Of a stretch of 64,000 nucleotides of DNA, positions 38,044 to 48,200 are shown in pieces (position 1 is the first letter of the stretch; each line of letters begins with the position of its first letter). The notes under the pieces are model-generated. The model ran no database searches and was not told the origin of the DNA. It saw only the letters and a list, made by a program, of their open reading frames with translations. The stretch comes from PALSA-612 sp046729255 (GTDB taxonomy: Bacteria; Actinomycetota; Thermoleophilia; Gaiellales; Gaiellaceae), in NCBI GenBank assembly GCA_046729255.1, contig JBKPGF010000011.1:28554-92553 (forward strand), read 5' to 3'. The translations under genes and the position numbers were made by a program.

Positions 38044-39145
38044 GTGGCGGAGACAGCTCCCATCGACGAGCAGGTGAAGGGGATCGGGGCCCAGCTCGAC
38101 TGGGTCCGTGATTACCTTTGACCCTGACGGCCTGACGGCTCGTATCGCCGAGCTCGAGGAGGAGATGGGGGCGCCTGGGTTCTGGGACGACCAGCAGCAC
38201 GCGGCCGCCGTCTCCACCGAGCACTCCCGGCTCACGAAGCGTCTCGACCGCTACGTGCGCCTGCGGAGCGACTACGACGACGCCCGCGAGCTCCTCGAGA
38301 TGGACGGTGACCTCGGCGACGAGATCGGCGAGTCGCTCGCGCCGCTGCACCGCGAGCTCGAGCGACTCCAGGAGGAGGCGCTCTTCAACGGGGAGTACGA
38401 CGCGGGCGATGCCGTCGTCACCATCGTCGGCGGCACGGGCGGCACCGACGCGCAGGATTGGGCGGAGATGGTGCTGCGGATGTACCTGCGCTGGGCGGCC
38501 GACCGCGGATTCCAGACCGAGCTGCTCGAGGCCAGCCCCGGCGAAGAGGCGGGGCTGAAATCGGCGACGTTCAGCGTGCGCGGCGAGAACGCCTACGGCA
38601 CGCTCAAGGCCGAGCGCGGGGTGCACCGGCTCGTGCGGCTGTCGCCCTTCGACCAGGCACACCGTCGACACACGTCGTTCGCCCAGGTCATCGTCAGCCC
38701 GCTCCTCGGCGACGACGCCGCTGTCGAGATCGACGAGGCGGACATCCGCGTCGACACGTACCGGGCCTCGGGCGCGGGCGGCCAGCACGTCAACAAGACC
38801 GACTCCGCCGTTCGCATCACGCACCTGCCGACCGGCCTCGTCGTCCAGTGCCAGAACGAGCGCTCGCAGCTTTCCAACCGCCAGACGGCGCTCCGCATCC
38901 TCAAATCACGGCTCGCGGAGCTCGAGCAGGAGCGCCGTGAGGAGGAGCTCGCGCGCGAGCGCGGCGTCGTGCAGGACACGGGCTTCGGGAGTCAAATCCG
39001 CAGCTATGTCCTCCACCCGTACCAGCAGGTCAAGGATCACCGGACGAGCTACGAGAGCGGGAATGCACAAGGGGTCCTCGACGGCGATCTCGATCCCTTC
39101 ATACATTCGTATCTCCTCGCCAGCGCGGCAGGACGTGTCGAGTAG
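38044..39145 (+). CDS. prfB: Peptide chain release factor 2 (programmed +1 frameshift)
   Basis: RF2 releases peptides at UGA and UAA. The gene is two frames: 38044-38118 (25 codons from GTG, ending in CTT) and 38120-39145, joined by skipping one base at CTT TGA C; together 366 residues, the normal length. The GGQ catalytic motif (GAGGQHVNKTDSAV) is near residue 245 and the stop-codon-reading SPF tripeptide in RLSPFDQAHRRHTSF. Frameshifting at the in-frame UGA is the known autoregulation of RF2. It precedes ftsE and ftsX. Confidence 0.96.
38116..38122 (+). other. Programmed frameshift site CTT TGA C
   Basis: The slippery CTT and in-frame TGA followed by C match the standard RF2 site. The Shine-Dalgarno-like stimulator normally found just upstream is not present: the preceding codons are GTC CGT GAT TAC. 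Confidence 0.9.
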
Positions 39146-39218
39146 GCTCGGGATTCGGCTAGACTTCCGGACTTCGCACCGGCCGGCGGACGTCGTATCG
39201 TCGGTTCTCTGAGGCGCC

Positions 39219-39983
39219 GTGCAGGAGCTCAACACCCCCACTGAAGTCGTCGCGCCCGCAGAGCGAGAGCCTGAGGCGACGCAAGTTGCGCCGACGGCTT
39301 CGTCTATGGTCGTCTTCGACGCCGTGACGAAGGTCTACGAGCCGGACGTCAGGGCGCTGCGCGACGTCTCATTCGTCATCGACAAGGGCGAGTTCGTCTT
39401 CATCGTCGGCGCGAGCGGCTCCGGCAAGTCGACGATCATCCGCCTGCTGATCAAGGAGCTCGAGCCGACCCGCGGCCGCATCATCGTCGGCGGGCGGGAC
39501 CTGGGGCGCCTCAAGCGCTCGCGCGTGCCGATGCTGCGCCGCAACGTCGCCTGCGTCTTCCAGGACTTCAAGCTCCTGCCCAACCGCACCGCGTACGAGA
39601 ACGTCGCGTATGCGCTCAACGTGCGCGGCAAGAGCCGCGACGAGATCCGGCGGACGGTTCCGGAGGTGCTCGCGCTCGTCGGCCTCTCGCACAAGGCGAG
39701 CTCGTATCCGGGTGAGCTCTCCGGCGGCGAGCAGCAACGCGTGTCGATCGCGCGCGCGGTCGCCAACCACCCCCCGCTGCTCGTGTGCGACGAGCCGACC
39801 GGAAACCTCGACCCCGACACGTCGGTCGGGATCATGCAGCTTCTGTACCGCATCAATCGCGCGGGCACGACCATCCTCATGGTCACGCACGACCGCGAGA
39901 TGGTGGACAAGATGCGCAAGCGCGTGATCGCGCTCGACGAGGGACGACTTATGCGCGACGAGCGACGTGGAGGCTACGAATGA
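39219..39983 (+). CDS. ftsE: Cell division ATP-binding protein FtsE
   Basis: A 254-residue ABC ATPase that with FtsX signals cell-wall hydrolases at the division site. Walker A GASGSGKST near residue 66, signature LSGGEQQRVSIA, Walker B LLVCDEPT. From the GTG at 39219 it carries about 30 extra N-terminal residues; the ATG at 39306 would give 225 residues, closer to the usual size, so the start is uncertain. A TATCGT box lies at 39196. It overlaps ftsX by four bases. Confidence 0.92.
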   Translation: MQELNTPTEVVAPAEREPEATQVAPTASSMVVFDAVTKVYEPDVRALRDVSFVIDKGEFVFIVGASGSGKSTIIRLLIKELEPTRGRIIVGGRDLGRLKRSRVPMLRRNVACVFQDFKLLPNRTAYENVAYALNVRGKSRDEIRRTVPEVLALVGLSHKASSYPGELSGGEQQRVSIARAVANHPPLLVCDEPTGNLDPDTSVGIMQLLYRINRAGTTILMVTHDREMVDKMRKRVIALDEGRLMRDERRGGYE

Positions 39984-40888
39984 GGCTGCGGATCGTCGTC
40001 GGTGAGGCCCTGCGCTCGCTCGGCGCGAGCATGTCGACGACCGTCGCCGCGACGCTGACCGTGCTCATCGGCATGTTCGTCCTCGGCCTGTCGATCGCGC
40101 TCGGCACGTGGGTGCTCTCGTGGTCGGATCACGCGAAGAAGCAGCTGCTTGACAAGGTCTACCTCTGCCAGGCCGGACGTCCGGGCTGCGGTGGGGACGT
40201 GACCGGGAAGCAAGTCGAACGGGTCCGGGGCATGCTCGCCCGCGATGCACGCGTGAAGTCGTGGAAGTACGTCTCGGAGAACGACGCCCTCGGGCGTATG
40301 CGGAAGCGCTACCCAGAGCTCGTCGAGAACCTCACGTACAACCCACTTCCGGCGTCGTTCGAGGTGATTCCCGTGAAGGCGGAGTTCACCGACGACCTCA
40401 AGGCCGACCTGCTGACGGCCGGACCGGGCGGGACGAAGCCTGTGGGCATCGAGACGGTCAAGGACGGCGGCGAGAAGGCGAAGAGAGTCGTGAAGGTGGG
40501 CAGCATCATCGAGGCGGTCTTCCTCGTCGGGCTCGTGGTGCTGCTGATCGCATCGACGCTGCTGATCGCCAACACGATTCGTCTCTCGATCTTTGCCCGG
40601 CGGCGCGAGATCGAGGTCATGAAACTCGTCGGGGCTACGAACTGGTTCGTGCGTGGGCCATTCATGATCGAGGGCCTGCTTTGCGGGTTGATCGGATCGG
40701 TGGGGGCGATCCTGCTGCTGGTCGTCGGCAAGTCGGTCGTCTTGCCGGCCCTGCCGAACTGGGAGAGCGACAACTCGGACATCTCGGCGCTCGCGTTCGA
40801 GCTGACCGCCCTCGCGATCCTCGGCGCAGGGCTGCTGCTCGGCGCCGTTGGCTCGGCGCTGACGCTGCATCGGTTCCTCCGCGTCTGA
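39980..40888 (+). CDS. ftsX: Cell division protein FtsX
   Basis: A 302-residue membrane partner of FtsE with four helices (about 20-45, 170-195, 220-245, 270-290) and an extracytoplasmic domain between the first two that would contact a wall hydrolase or adaptor. ATG at 39980 overlaps the ftsE stop. No hydrolase gene follows here; an RNase R-like gene comes next after about 100 bases. Confidence 0.92.
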   Translation: MRLRIVVGEALRSLGASMSTTVAATLTVLIGMFVLGLSIALGTWVLSWSDHAKKQLLDKVYLCQAGRPGCGGDVTGKQVERVRGMLARDARVKSWKYVSENDALGRMRKRYPELVENLTYNPLPASFEVIPVKAEFTDDLKADLLTAGPGGTKPVGIETVKDGGEKAKRVVKVGSIIEAVFLVGLVVLLIASTLLIANTIRLSIFARRREIEVMKLVGATNWFVRGPFMIEGLLCGLIGSVGAILLLVVGKSVVLPALPNWESDNSDISALAFELTALAILGAGLLLGAVGSALTLHRFLRV

Positions 40889-40994
40889 TCCGGACTCGGC
40901 CGCCCCGGGCACCGCGGCTGGGGCCTCCCCGCGCCTCCTCCCGATTTCAGCGTAGCGGGGGGATTTGCGGCTGTGGGTTACGGGAGTGCGGAAG

Positions 40995-42695
40995 ATGAGT
41001 GACAAGTCGTCCACAGGTGGGCGGCTGGTCGTCGAGCTGAGCAAGCGTGGCAAGCTCGTCGTAGGCGAGCCGTACTTCCAGCCCGGCGTCCCGGTTGTGA
41101 TCGACCGCGGCGGGCTTGCCGAGGCGGGCCCGGGGGACCTCGTCGTCGTCCATACGGGCCGCGGGCGCGCCCGCGTCGAGCGTGTGCTCGGGTCCGCCGA
41201 CCGCATCGAGACGGTGCTCGCGGGGCTGCTCGAGGAGCGGGGCGAGCATGGTGCCGACGAGCCGCACTCGCCACCCGCGCCCTCACTGGAGGGACGTACT
41301 GACCTTCGGAGCCTCCCGACAGTGACCGTCGATCCGGACACGGCAAAGGACTTCGACGACGCGATCTCGATCGTCCGAGAGAGCGACGGCTTGCGCGCGT
41401 ACGTGCACATCGCTGACGTGTCCTACTTCGTCCCCGCGGGGACGCCGCTCGACCGCGGCGCCTCCGGCCGCTCGTGCTCCGTGTACGTTCCAGGGCGTGT
41501 CGCCCCGATGCTCCCGAGCGAGCTCGCGGACGACCTCTGCAGCCTGCGCCCGAACCAGGACCGCCTCACCGTCACCGTCGAGATCCCGTTCGGCAGGGGC
41601 CTCGCGATGGGGACGCCGGCCTTCTACCGCTCGGTCATCCGCAGCGACGCGCGCCTTACGTATGCGCAGGCTGAGCGTGTGCTGTCCGGCGAGGAAAACG
41701 CCGACGCCGAGGTCAGAGAGACGCTTCGCCTGGCAGACGAGATCGCGAGCGAGCTCCGTCGCCGGCGCTTCGCCCGTGGCGCCCTGCGGATCGAAGCCGC
41801 CGAGGCGACGTTCGCCTTCGACGGCCAGGGCGGGGTCGACGACGCGTGCCTCGAGCACGAGCCGCACGCGCACATCCTCGTCGAGGAGTTGATGATCCTC
41901 GCCAACGAGGCCGTCGCGGAGCTGCTCGGCAGCCGCCGTCGCGAGGCGTTGTACCGCGTGCACGATCCTCCCGAAGCGCAGTCGATCTCGCGCCTCCTCG
42001 CGGTGCTCGCCGACCTCGGCGTGCCGACGCCGCCCGCGCCGGAGCCGGATCACCTGACCTCGCAGAGTGCCGCCGCCCTCGCGGCGGAGACCTCGGAGCG
42101 AGTCATGGAGTACGTGAGCCGGTCCGGTCGAGGCACCTTCGCCTTCCCGCCTCTCGTGCTCCGGTCGCTGAAACAAGCACGCTACGACCCCGCGAACCTC
42201 GGGCACTCGGGTCTTGCCAGCCCCGCTTACTGCCACTTCACCTCTCCGATCCGGCGCTATCCCGATCTCGTCTGCCATCGAGCGCTGCTGCGGGAGCTCG
42301 GCGTGTCGGACGAGCCGGTCGCCGACGATCTCGGTGCGCTCGCCGAGCATTCGTCGGAGCGCGAGCGCGAGGCTACCGATGTCGAGTACGAGGCGGACGC
42401 GATCTGCCTGGGCTGGCTTCTCGAGCGCCGTCTTTTCGATCTGGGCTGGGAGCACGCGTTCGACGGAGAGGTCACGGGTGCGATCGCGTCCGGCGTGTTC
42501 GTGCGCTTCGCCGAGGTGTTCGAGGGCTACGTGCCTGCGCGCTCGCTGGGCGGCGACTACTACGAGCTGAACGAGCTGGGGACCGCGCTCGAGGGACGGC
42601 GCTCCGGCCGCGCCCTCCGGCTCGGAGACCCGGTGCCCGTGCGCGTCGAGAAGATCGACCGGGCCGCGGGCAAGATCGAGTTGCGGGTCCCGTGA
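40995..42695 (+). CDS. RNase R/RNase II-family 3'-5' exoribonuclease
   Basis: A 566-residue RNB-domain enzyme. The four-aspartate metal site reads DPDTAKDFDDAIS near residue 120, and a C-terminal S1 domain (GEVTGAIASGVFVRFAEVFE) is present. It is shorter than E. coli RNase R because the N-terminal cold-shock domains are reduced. Start at the ATG at 40995 is preferred; a TTG at 40965 is in frame. RNase R commonly works with SmpB and tmRNA, whose genes are 11 kb away here. Confidence 0.9.
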   Translation: MSDKSSTGGRLVVELSKRGKLVVGEPYFQPGVPVVIDRGGLAEAGPGDLVVVHTGRGRARVERVLGSADRIETVLAGLLEERGEHGADEPHSPPAPSLEGRTDLRSLPTVTVDPDTAKDFDDAISIVRESDGLRAYVHIADVSYFVPAGTPLDRGASGRSCSVYVPGRVAPMLPSELADDLCSLRPNQDRLTVTVEIPFGRGLAMGTPAFYRSVIRSDARLTYAQAERVLSGEENADAEVRETLRLADEIASELRRRRFARGALRIEAAEATFAFDGQGGVDDACLEHEPHAHILVEELMILANEAVAELLGSRRREALYRVHDPPEAQSISRLLAVLADLGVPTPPAPEPDHLTSQSAAALAAETSERVMEYVSRSGRGTFAFPPLVLRSLKQARYDPANLGHSGLASPAYCHFTSPIRRYPDLVCHRALLRELGVSDEPVADDLGALAEHSSEREREATDVEYEADAICLGWLLERRLFDLGWEHAFDGEVTGAIASGVFVRFAEVFEGYVPARSLGGDYYELNELGTALEGRRSGRALRLGDPVPVRVEKIDRAAGKIELRVP

Positions 42696-42696
42696 T

Positions 42697-43119
42697 ATGA
42701 AGTCCCTCGTGGCCGACGCGAGTCGCCTCAGACAGATACCGCTCTTCGCCGAGTTCTCGGACGAGGCGCTCGCCCGCGTGGCGGAGCTGGGGACAGACCT
42801 CGAGGTGCCGGCAGGTACGGTGTTGGCTCTTCCCGACGATCCCGGCTCGGGCATGTTCGTCGTCGAGGATGGTCGCGTGACCGTTGAGGGTCACGGCGGC
42901 TTCCAGAGCGAGCTGGGACCCGGAGAGTTCTTCGGCGAGCTGACACTGCTCGTGCCCGATGCACACCGTGTCGCGCGCGTCAGGGCTCAGACCGACGTCC
43001 GCTGTCTCGCCATCCGCCGGGACGACTTCACGGCATTGCTTCATGCCGAGCCGGCGCTGGCGGTCGCGATGCTGCCAACGCTCGCGCGGCGCCTGGCGGA
43101 CGTTATGACGCCCGACTAG
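42697..43119 (+). CDS. Cyclic-nucleotide-binding domain protein without DNA-binding domain
   Basis: A 140-residue CRP-type sensor domain (IPLFAEFSDEALARVAELG, and the phosphate-binding-cassette region PGEFFGELTLLVPDAHRVA, where the usual Arg-Ser-Ala is altered). The helix-turn-helix of CRP is absent, so it is not a transcription factor by itself. It begins one base after the RNase stop and is probably co-expressed. Its stop overlaps the stop of the converging gene by four bases (CTAG). Confidence 0.83.
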   Translation: MKSLVADASRLRQIPLFAEFSDEALARVAELGTDLEVPAGTVLALPDDPGSGMFVVEDGRVTVEGHGGFQSELGPGEFFGELTLLVPDAHRVARVRAQTDVRCLAIRRDDFTALLHAEPALAVAMLPTLARRLADVMTPD

Positions 43120-44582
43120 CGACGCTCGCCAACGCGCCCGCGGTAGAGCAGGGCCGGCGAGCGGTCGACGATTCCGTCGGGCCTCAGAAAGCCCGTGATC
43201 ACCTCGATGCGCGTGAGGAGCCTGCCGTCGACTGAGAGTCCCGACGAGAGCCCGCGTGCGGCGCCGTCGACGAGGACGAGACCTTCCGTACCCGCCCGGA
43301 AGTCACGCACGGGCCGCTCCGGGAGCAGGAATCCGTACGCGTCCGGCGCGGCCGTCACGAGCACGCCCGCCGGCGCATGCTCGAGCACAGGCGCAAGCTC
43401 GCGGAAGCCGTCGGTTCCCACGGCCGGCTGACTGGAGACGAGGACGCCCGCAGCGACGAGCGCGACAGCTGCTGTCCCGATGGCGACGCGTCCGCGGTGG
43501 AGGGTCCCCAGACCGACCGCGGCCATGAGAACGAGCTCCGGGAGGAGCTGGGCGACGTATCGCGCCAGACCGGGGTTCTTCACCCAGTAGAGCGCCGCCA
43601 GCGGAAGCGAGAGTGCGAGGATGCGCAGTCCGATCGCTCGTGGCCCCGCAGCCCGCAGGCACAGGGCCAAACCGGTCAGAGCGAGGATGACGAGCGGCCA
43701 GTCCTGACGAGCGACGGACGTCCACGCCCCTCCATCGAGGAGCGCCAAAAGCGTTACGACAGCGATCGCGATGCAGGCTCCCCAGGCCGCGCCGATGCGC
43801 GCGGCGGCGAGCAGAAGGGAGGCGGAGAGCGCGGCGAGCGCGACTCCGCCCACGATCGCGTCCACCGGAGGCGTATCGATCGGCGGACGGGTGAGGCCGA
43901 CCGTCACGGCAACGACGACCGCCGCCGATGTCGCCGCACGCAATGCCTCGCGCCGAAGCGACCTGACGACGAGCGCGGCCGCGAGAGCTGCCAACGCCAC
44001 AACGGCGTAGTCGACGCGGGCCACCATGCAGAGGCCCGCCAGCGCACCACCGACGACCGGGCGTCGGTGCAACAGCGCCAGAGCGGCGCCGAGCGCGAGC
44101 GCCTGTGCCAGCGGGTCCGGCCCGGCGTAGCCCGACCAGTGGACGAGTGTAGGGCTCACGGCACAGACGACGACTGCCCCCGCGGCGGCTGCGCGACCGG
44201 TACCGAGACGTAGTGCCAGCAGCCCTGTCAGCAGCGGCACGGCCGCGCCGGCGAGCACGGTGATCGCGCGCGCAGCATCGAGCGGCGACGCGCCGAAGAT
44301 ACTCCCGAGCGCGACGAGCGCAGGGAACAGCGGCTTTGCGGCCGCGTCGGCATTCGGGGCAAAGAGATCACCGCCGGGCCCGAGTGTCGTCACGGGCTCG
44401 AGGTGCTCGGCGATGCCCCGCGCCATGAGCAGGTACTGGTAGCCGTCGGGATAGAGAAGTCCGTCGTGAAGTCCCGCAGCCCGAACGGCCACGAGCCCGG
44501 CAAACGTCGCGCAGGCGGCGATCGCGTACGCCGGCCAGGCCGCCCGCCGCGGGACGGCGACGTCACCCGTCACCGACGTCAT
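43116..44582 (-). CDS. Multi-pass membrane glycosyltransferase-like protein (GT-C type)
   Basis: A 488-residue protein with about ten membrane helices. An early acidic loop with LYPDGYQYLLMARGIAEH and a large C-terminal extracytoplasmic segment suggest a PMT/GT39-like enzyme that uses polyprenyl-linked sugars. Donor and acceptor are unknown. It is the last gene of a seven-gene minus-strand operon and overlaps its neighbour by four bases. Confidence 0.75.
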   Translation of the reverse strand: MTSVTGDVAVPRRAAWPAYAIAACATFAGLVAVRAAGLHDGLLYPDGYQYLLMARGIAEHLEPVTTLGPGGDLFAPNADAAAKPLFPALVALGSIFGASPLDAARAITVLAGAAVPLLTGLLALRLGTGRAAAAGAVVVCAVSPTLVHWSGYAGPDPLAQALALGAALALLHRRPVVGGALAGLCMVARVDYAVVALAALAAALVVRSLRREALRAATSAAVVVAVTVGLTRPPIDTPPVDAIVGGVALAALSASLLLAAARIGAAWGACIAIAVVTLLALLDGGAWTSVARQDWPLVILALTGLALCLRAAGPRAIGLRILALSLPLAALYWVKNPGLARYVAQLLPELVLMAAVGLGTLHRGRVAIGTAAVALVAAGVLVSSQPAVGTDGFRELAPVLEHAPAGVLVTAAPDAYGFLLPERPVRDFRAGTEGLVLVDGAARGLSSGLSVDGRLLTRIEVITGFLRPDGIVDRSPALLYRGRVGERR

Positions 44583-45460
44583 CGCGCGGCTCCCGGCGAA
44601 GCGAGGTCGTGGACAAAGCCGGCCGTCTCGGCCAGCCGGTAGAGATGGACTCGATCCCGGGTGACGAGGTAGAGGCCGAAGCGCACTGGTGCCGCTGCGA
44701 GCAGCCGCGCGAGCGTCCGACCCCTCCGACCTTCACCGCGCGCGCGCGTTACGCCGGCCCACCAGAGCCGTCGCCAGTAGTAGCGGGACACGCAGCGCGA
44801 CGTGGGCACGGCATGGTCGACCGCCGCGGCCGGCTGGAGCGCGATGCGCCAGCCGGCGTTGCTCACCGCGGCGATCGCGGCCGACTCCTCGCCCGAGAGC
44901 AACGTGGTGCCCGTCCGCCCGAGGTGATCGGGGAAGCCGCCGGCCGCCAAGAGGACATCGCGGCGGAAGGCGATGTTCGCACCGAAGGGCCACTCGGCGC
45001 TCGAGCGCGCCTCGCGCGCCGAGTCGAAACGCGTGATGCCCGCGAACTGAAGTAGGCGGTCAGACAACCAGCCCGGCCGGTCGCACTCGGGGAAGAACGC
45101 ATGGCAGGCGCCTCCGACGCAACCAACGCCGGGATCGGCGAACGGCTCGACGATCATGCGCGCCCAGTCGCGGCGCGGCGCCGCATCGTCGTCGACGAAC
45201 GCCACGACCTCGCCTGTCGCGCGCCGGAGTCCCTGGTTGCGAGCGCGGGAGAGCCCAGGCGCGTCCTCGCGGAGGTACGTGAGCTGCCGAATCGAGGACG
45301 CGTAGCCCTCGACGAGGTCACGGCACGGTGGCGTGGACGCCGAGTCGACGACGATCACCTCGACTGGGTCGTCGACCATCGCGAACGCATCGAGACAGCG
45401 CCGCAGGTCGTCGGGCCGGTCGTGCGTGCAGATGATCGCGGAGAGCCGTGGAGAGCTCAT
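44579..45460 (-). CDS. Family 2 glycosyltransferase
   Basis: A 293-residue GT-A enzyme: nucleotide-sugar fold start LSAIICTHDRPDDLRRCLDA, metal motif VDDDA near residue 95, and an acceptor region with EWPFGANIAFRR. Cytosolic or peripheral membrane. Overlaps both operon neighbours by four bases. Confidence 0.88.
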   Translation of the reverse strand: MSSPRLSAIICTHDRPDDLRRCLDAFAMVDDPVEVIVVDSASTPPCRDLVEGYASSIRQLTYLREDAPGLSRARNQGLRRATGEVVAFVDDDAAPRRDWARMIVEPFADPGVGCVGGACHAFFPECDRPGWLSDRLLQFAGITRFDSAREARSSAEWPFGANIAFRRDVLLAAGGFPDHLGRTGTTLLSGEESAAIAAVSNAGWRIALQPAAAVDHAVPTSRCVSRYYWRRLWWAGVTRARGEGRRGRTLARLLAAAPVRFGLYLVTRDRVHLYRLAETAGFVHDLASPGAAR

Positions 45461-46299
45461 CTGCCCGGCTCCGTGGCGAGGACGGGGCTCTCCGGCTCGA
45501 CGACGCCGGCGCGGGTCGTCCGGCGTACCGAGCGGCGGTGGACCATCGCCAGCAAGGGCAGCAACGCCTTCGCCCAGTCAGGCACGGCGCTGTCGTGCTT
45601 CGCCCGCTCGCGCAGCGCTCGGCTGCGCTCGAGGAGCGCAGTGGGCTCGTGAGGCCTGAACCAGAGCGACCCGTGGTGCACGCGACGCAGGAACGTCTCC
45701 CGCTCCGAGAAGAAGACCCGTCCGCGGAAGGTAAGCATCGCGCCGAGGATCCAGTCCTCGCCGACGCTGCCGTCCCCGAAGCCGCCCGCGGCGCGCACGG
45801 CCTCCGTTCGATGGACGCAGCCGACGACGGGAAACGTGTTCCACACGAGGTTGGCGAGAGCGAACGTGCGCCGGAAGCGGCTGACGGTGAGCACGACCGG
45901 CTTCGGCGAGCGCCTCACGACGGCGCGCTCGCCCGTCTCCGGGTTCCACGACACGAAGCGGCCGCCCGAGGTCACGAGCCTGGCGTCTGCATGGAGCGGT
46001 TCGCACAGAGCGGCGAGCGTTCCGGGCAGCAGGACGTCGTCGGAGTCGAGAAAGGTGACGTAGTCCGTCTCCACATGCTGAAGACCGACGTTGCGCGCGG
46101 CGCCGACGCCGAGCCTGCGGTCGGAGCGCACGACCGCGACACTGCGGTCGAGCTTCGGCAGCGGCATCTCGGACGCGTTGTCGACGACCACGACGCGCAC
46201 GTCCACGCCTTGCTCGGACGTGCTCGCGGCGCACTCCGCGAGCTGCTCACAGTACGAGTCCCAGACCGGGATGACGACGGTGACGGCGGGCTTCGACAT
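45457..46299 (-). CDS. Family 2 glycosyltransferase
   Basis: A 280-residue GT-A enzyme starting MSKPAVTVVIPVWDSY with the metal motif LDSDD near residue 86. I chose the ATG at 46299, which overlaps the stop of the upstream gene (TGATG); longer frames upstream lie inside that gene. Probably adds one sugar of the exported polymer. Confidence 0.88.
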   Translation of the reverse strand: MSKPAVTVVIPVWDSYCEQLAECAASTSEQGVDVRVVVVDNASEMPLPKLDRSVAVVRSDRRLGVGAARNVGLQHVETDYVTFLDSDDVLLPGTLAALCEPLHADARLVTSGGRFVSWNPETGERAVVRRSPKPVVLTVSRFRRTFALANLVWNTFPVVGCVHRTEAVRAAGGFGDGSVGEDWILGAMLTFRGRVFFSERETFLRRVHHGSLWFRPHEPTALLERSRALRERAKHDSAVPDWAKALLPLLAMVHRRSVRRTTRAGVVEPESPVLATEPGR

Positions 46300-48200
46300 C
46301 AGCCTTCCGTCCGCCTCTCGGCGAACAGCCTGCCCTGGTCGAGCCGGTAGACGGCGTAGCTGTCGCTGTCGTAGACGATCCTCCCGACGCGGTTGTTCTC
46401 GTAGAAGTAGTTGCCGAGTTGTTCGCGCTGCGGACCTGGATGGACGAGCGGCGACGAGCCGGTCGAGAACTCTTCGAGCGTCGGTGCGGCGAGCAGCGTC
46501 GACTTCTCGATGACGATCCAGCGCACTCCCCGATCCCACATGCGCTGCGCCGCCTGCCACCACGTCGGCCCGCCCGCCCAGAACTCGTGCAGCACGGCGT
46601 ACCCGGACGTCGCGGCGGCGAGCTCGCCCGGGGACCCGACGTGGGCTTTCGTGACCGTCAGCACGCGCCTGCCGGTGGCGCCCGGGATGTAGTACGCGGT
46701 GCGGGGATCGGTGGCGACGAGCGAGTCGCCCGGTGGAATCACGCGTCCCAGGCTGTACACCTCCTGGATCGCCGTGCCGAAGTACGTGTGGCTAGGGGGA
46801 AGACCGACGAGCGTGAGGGTCTTGAACACGATCGCGAAGCCGGCGGCGGCGGCCACATAACGCGTCGTCCGTCGAGGGAGGCCTCGGATAGCCGCGGCGA
46901 TGCCGATCGCGAGCGGGATCTGCGTGGCGAGGAGGAAGCGGTACCAGATCGGGATCTGGATCTCCGCGAGGCTGCCGAGCGCGCCGATCGTTCCGACGGC
47001 GAAACAGCCGGCGAACCATACCGGCGGCACGATGCGACGGCGCCGCGCGAGCCGGGCAAGCCCGTAGATGCCGATCGCGCCGGCCGCGAGCATGAGCGGC
47101 CAGCGCCACCGATCCTCGACCCAGTATGTGGACAGGCGGTTGGTCGTGATGAGCGGGTCGCTCGGCGGCCTGTGGGCGAGGAAGGCAGTCCAGAACGCGA
47201 GAGCGACGACGGTCAGGAAGCCGCCGACGGCCAGCCAGTGCGCCCGGCTGCGGGACGAGAGATGCCGTGCGACGGCATGGCCGATCGCGATCGACCGACG
47301 GACGGGCCGCGAGCCTGCGGCAGCCTGGGCGACCAGCGGCGCCACCGCGGCGAGAGCGACGAAGAGCCCGCCGGGCAAGCCGGTCTCCGCCATCGCATGA
47401 CTCAGGGAATAGGCGGGCCAGAACGAGCCCAGCGCGAAACCGCCGATCAGCGCGTACGAGGCGTGCCTCCACCGAGGGTCTCCCTGGACCGCGAGCTGGC
47501 AACCGCGTGCGGCGACGAGCAGCGTGAGCAGCACCCCGGTGAAGGGGTGGACGGTCATCGTCGTCGCGGCGAGCACGATGGTCACCGGCAGCGACGCACG
47601 CCGCCGCCAGTCGAGCGCGAGTAACGTGAAGAGCAGGAAGCCCAACGCGACGTTCTGTGGGAACCAGGCGGCGTACAGGAAGCCGTGCAGGCTGAGGTCG
47701 GAAGCCCAGATGACGTTCGCCGGGCCGAAGACGGCCAGCAGCGTGGGCACGGCGATCCAGGCCTCGTAGCGCCCGACGACGCTCCGTGTGTACGCGAAGA
47801 CCGCGAAGAGCACGAAGAACATCACGGCGATCCCGACCAGGGCGAGCATTCGGCCGAGCTCAACGGGATCGCGCGTGGTGTCAGACGCACGGACGGACTT
47901 CCAGAGGAAGGCCAACGCCTGCGTGTAGGGCTCCGCGTGCGGTGTCGTGACGCTCGCGTCTGCGAGGAAGGGACTCTGCTGCTCGAGCGGCCGGTCGGCC
48001 ATGTCCGGGATCAGCGCGAGGAACGTCGGCGTGTCCGACGTCACGCGTAGGCCGTAGTCGGTCGAGCGCGCCCAGAGCTGCAGGCCCACGAGGCAGGCGA
48101 GGAGGAGCGCGACCACACCGGGCAGAGCGTGGACGCGCCAGATGCGCCTCTGGTCGAACGGTTGTGAAGGCGGCCGATAGGCGACGGGAACGCTGGCCAT
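46299..48200 (-). CDS. Large multi-pass membrane protein, GT-C-like
   Basis: A 633-residue protein with about 12 membrane helices and a C-terminal extracytoplasmic domain of about 180 residues. An acidic first loop (SDTPTFLALIPDMADRP) is in the position of the GT-C catalytic loop. It may be a sugar transferase or polymerase of the surface glycan. The ATG at 48200 overlaps the flippase stop; the much longer open frame reaching 49505 reads the flippase gene in the wrong frame. Confidence 0.72.
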   Translation of the reverse strand: MASVPVAYRPPSQPFDQRRIWRVHALPGVVALLLACLVGLQLWARSTDYGLRVTSDTPTFLALIPDMADRPLEQQSPFLADASVTTPHAEPYTQALAFLWKSVRASDTTRDPVELGRMLALVGIAVMFFVLFAVFAYTRSVVGRYEAWIAVPTLLAVFGPANVIWASDLSLHGFLYAAWFPQNVALGFLLFTLLALDWRRRASLPVTIVLAATTMTVHPFTGVLLTLLVAARGCQLAVQGDPRWRHASYALIGGFALGSFWPAYSLSHAMAETGLPGGLFVALAAVAPLVAQAAAGSRPVRRSIAIGHAVARHLSSRSRAHWLAVGGFLTVVALAFWTAFLAHRPPSDPLITTNRLSTYWVEDRWRWPLMLAAGAIGIYGLARLARRRRIVPPVWFAGCFAVGTIGALGSLAEIQIPIWYRFLLATQIPLAIGIAAAIRGLPRRTTRYVAAAAGFAIVFKTLTLVGLPPSHTYFGTAIQEVYSLGRVIPPGDSLVATDPRTAYYIPGATGRRVLTVTKAHVGSPGELAAATSGYAVLHEFWAGGPTWWQAAQRMWDRGVRWIVIEKSTLLAAPTLEEFSTGSSPLVHPGPQREQLGNYFYENNRVGRIVYDSDSYAVYRLDQGRLFAERRTEG

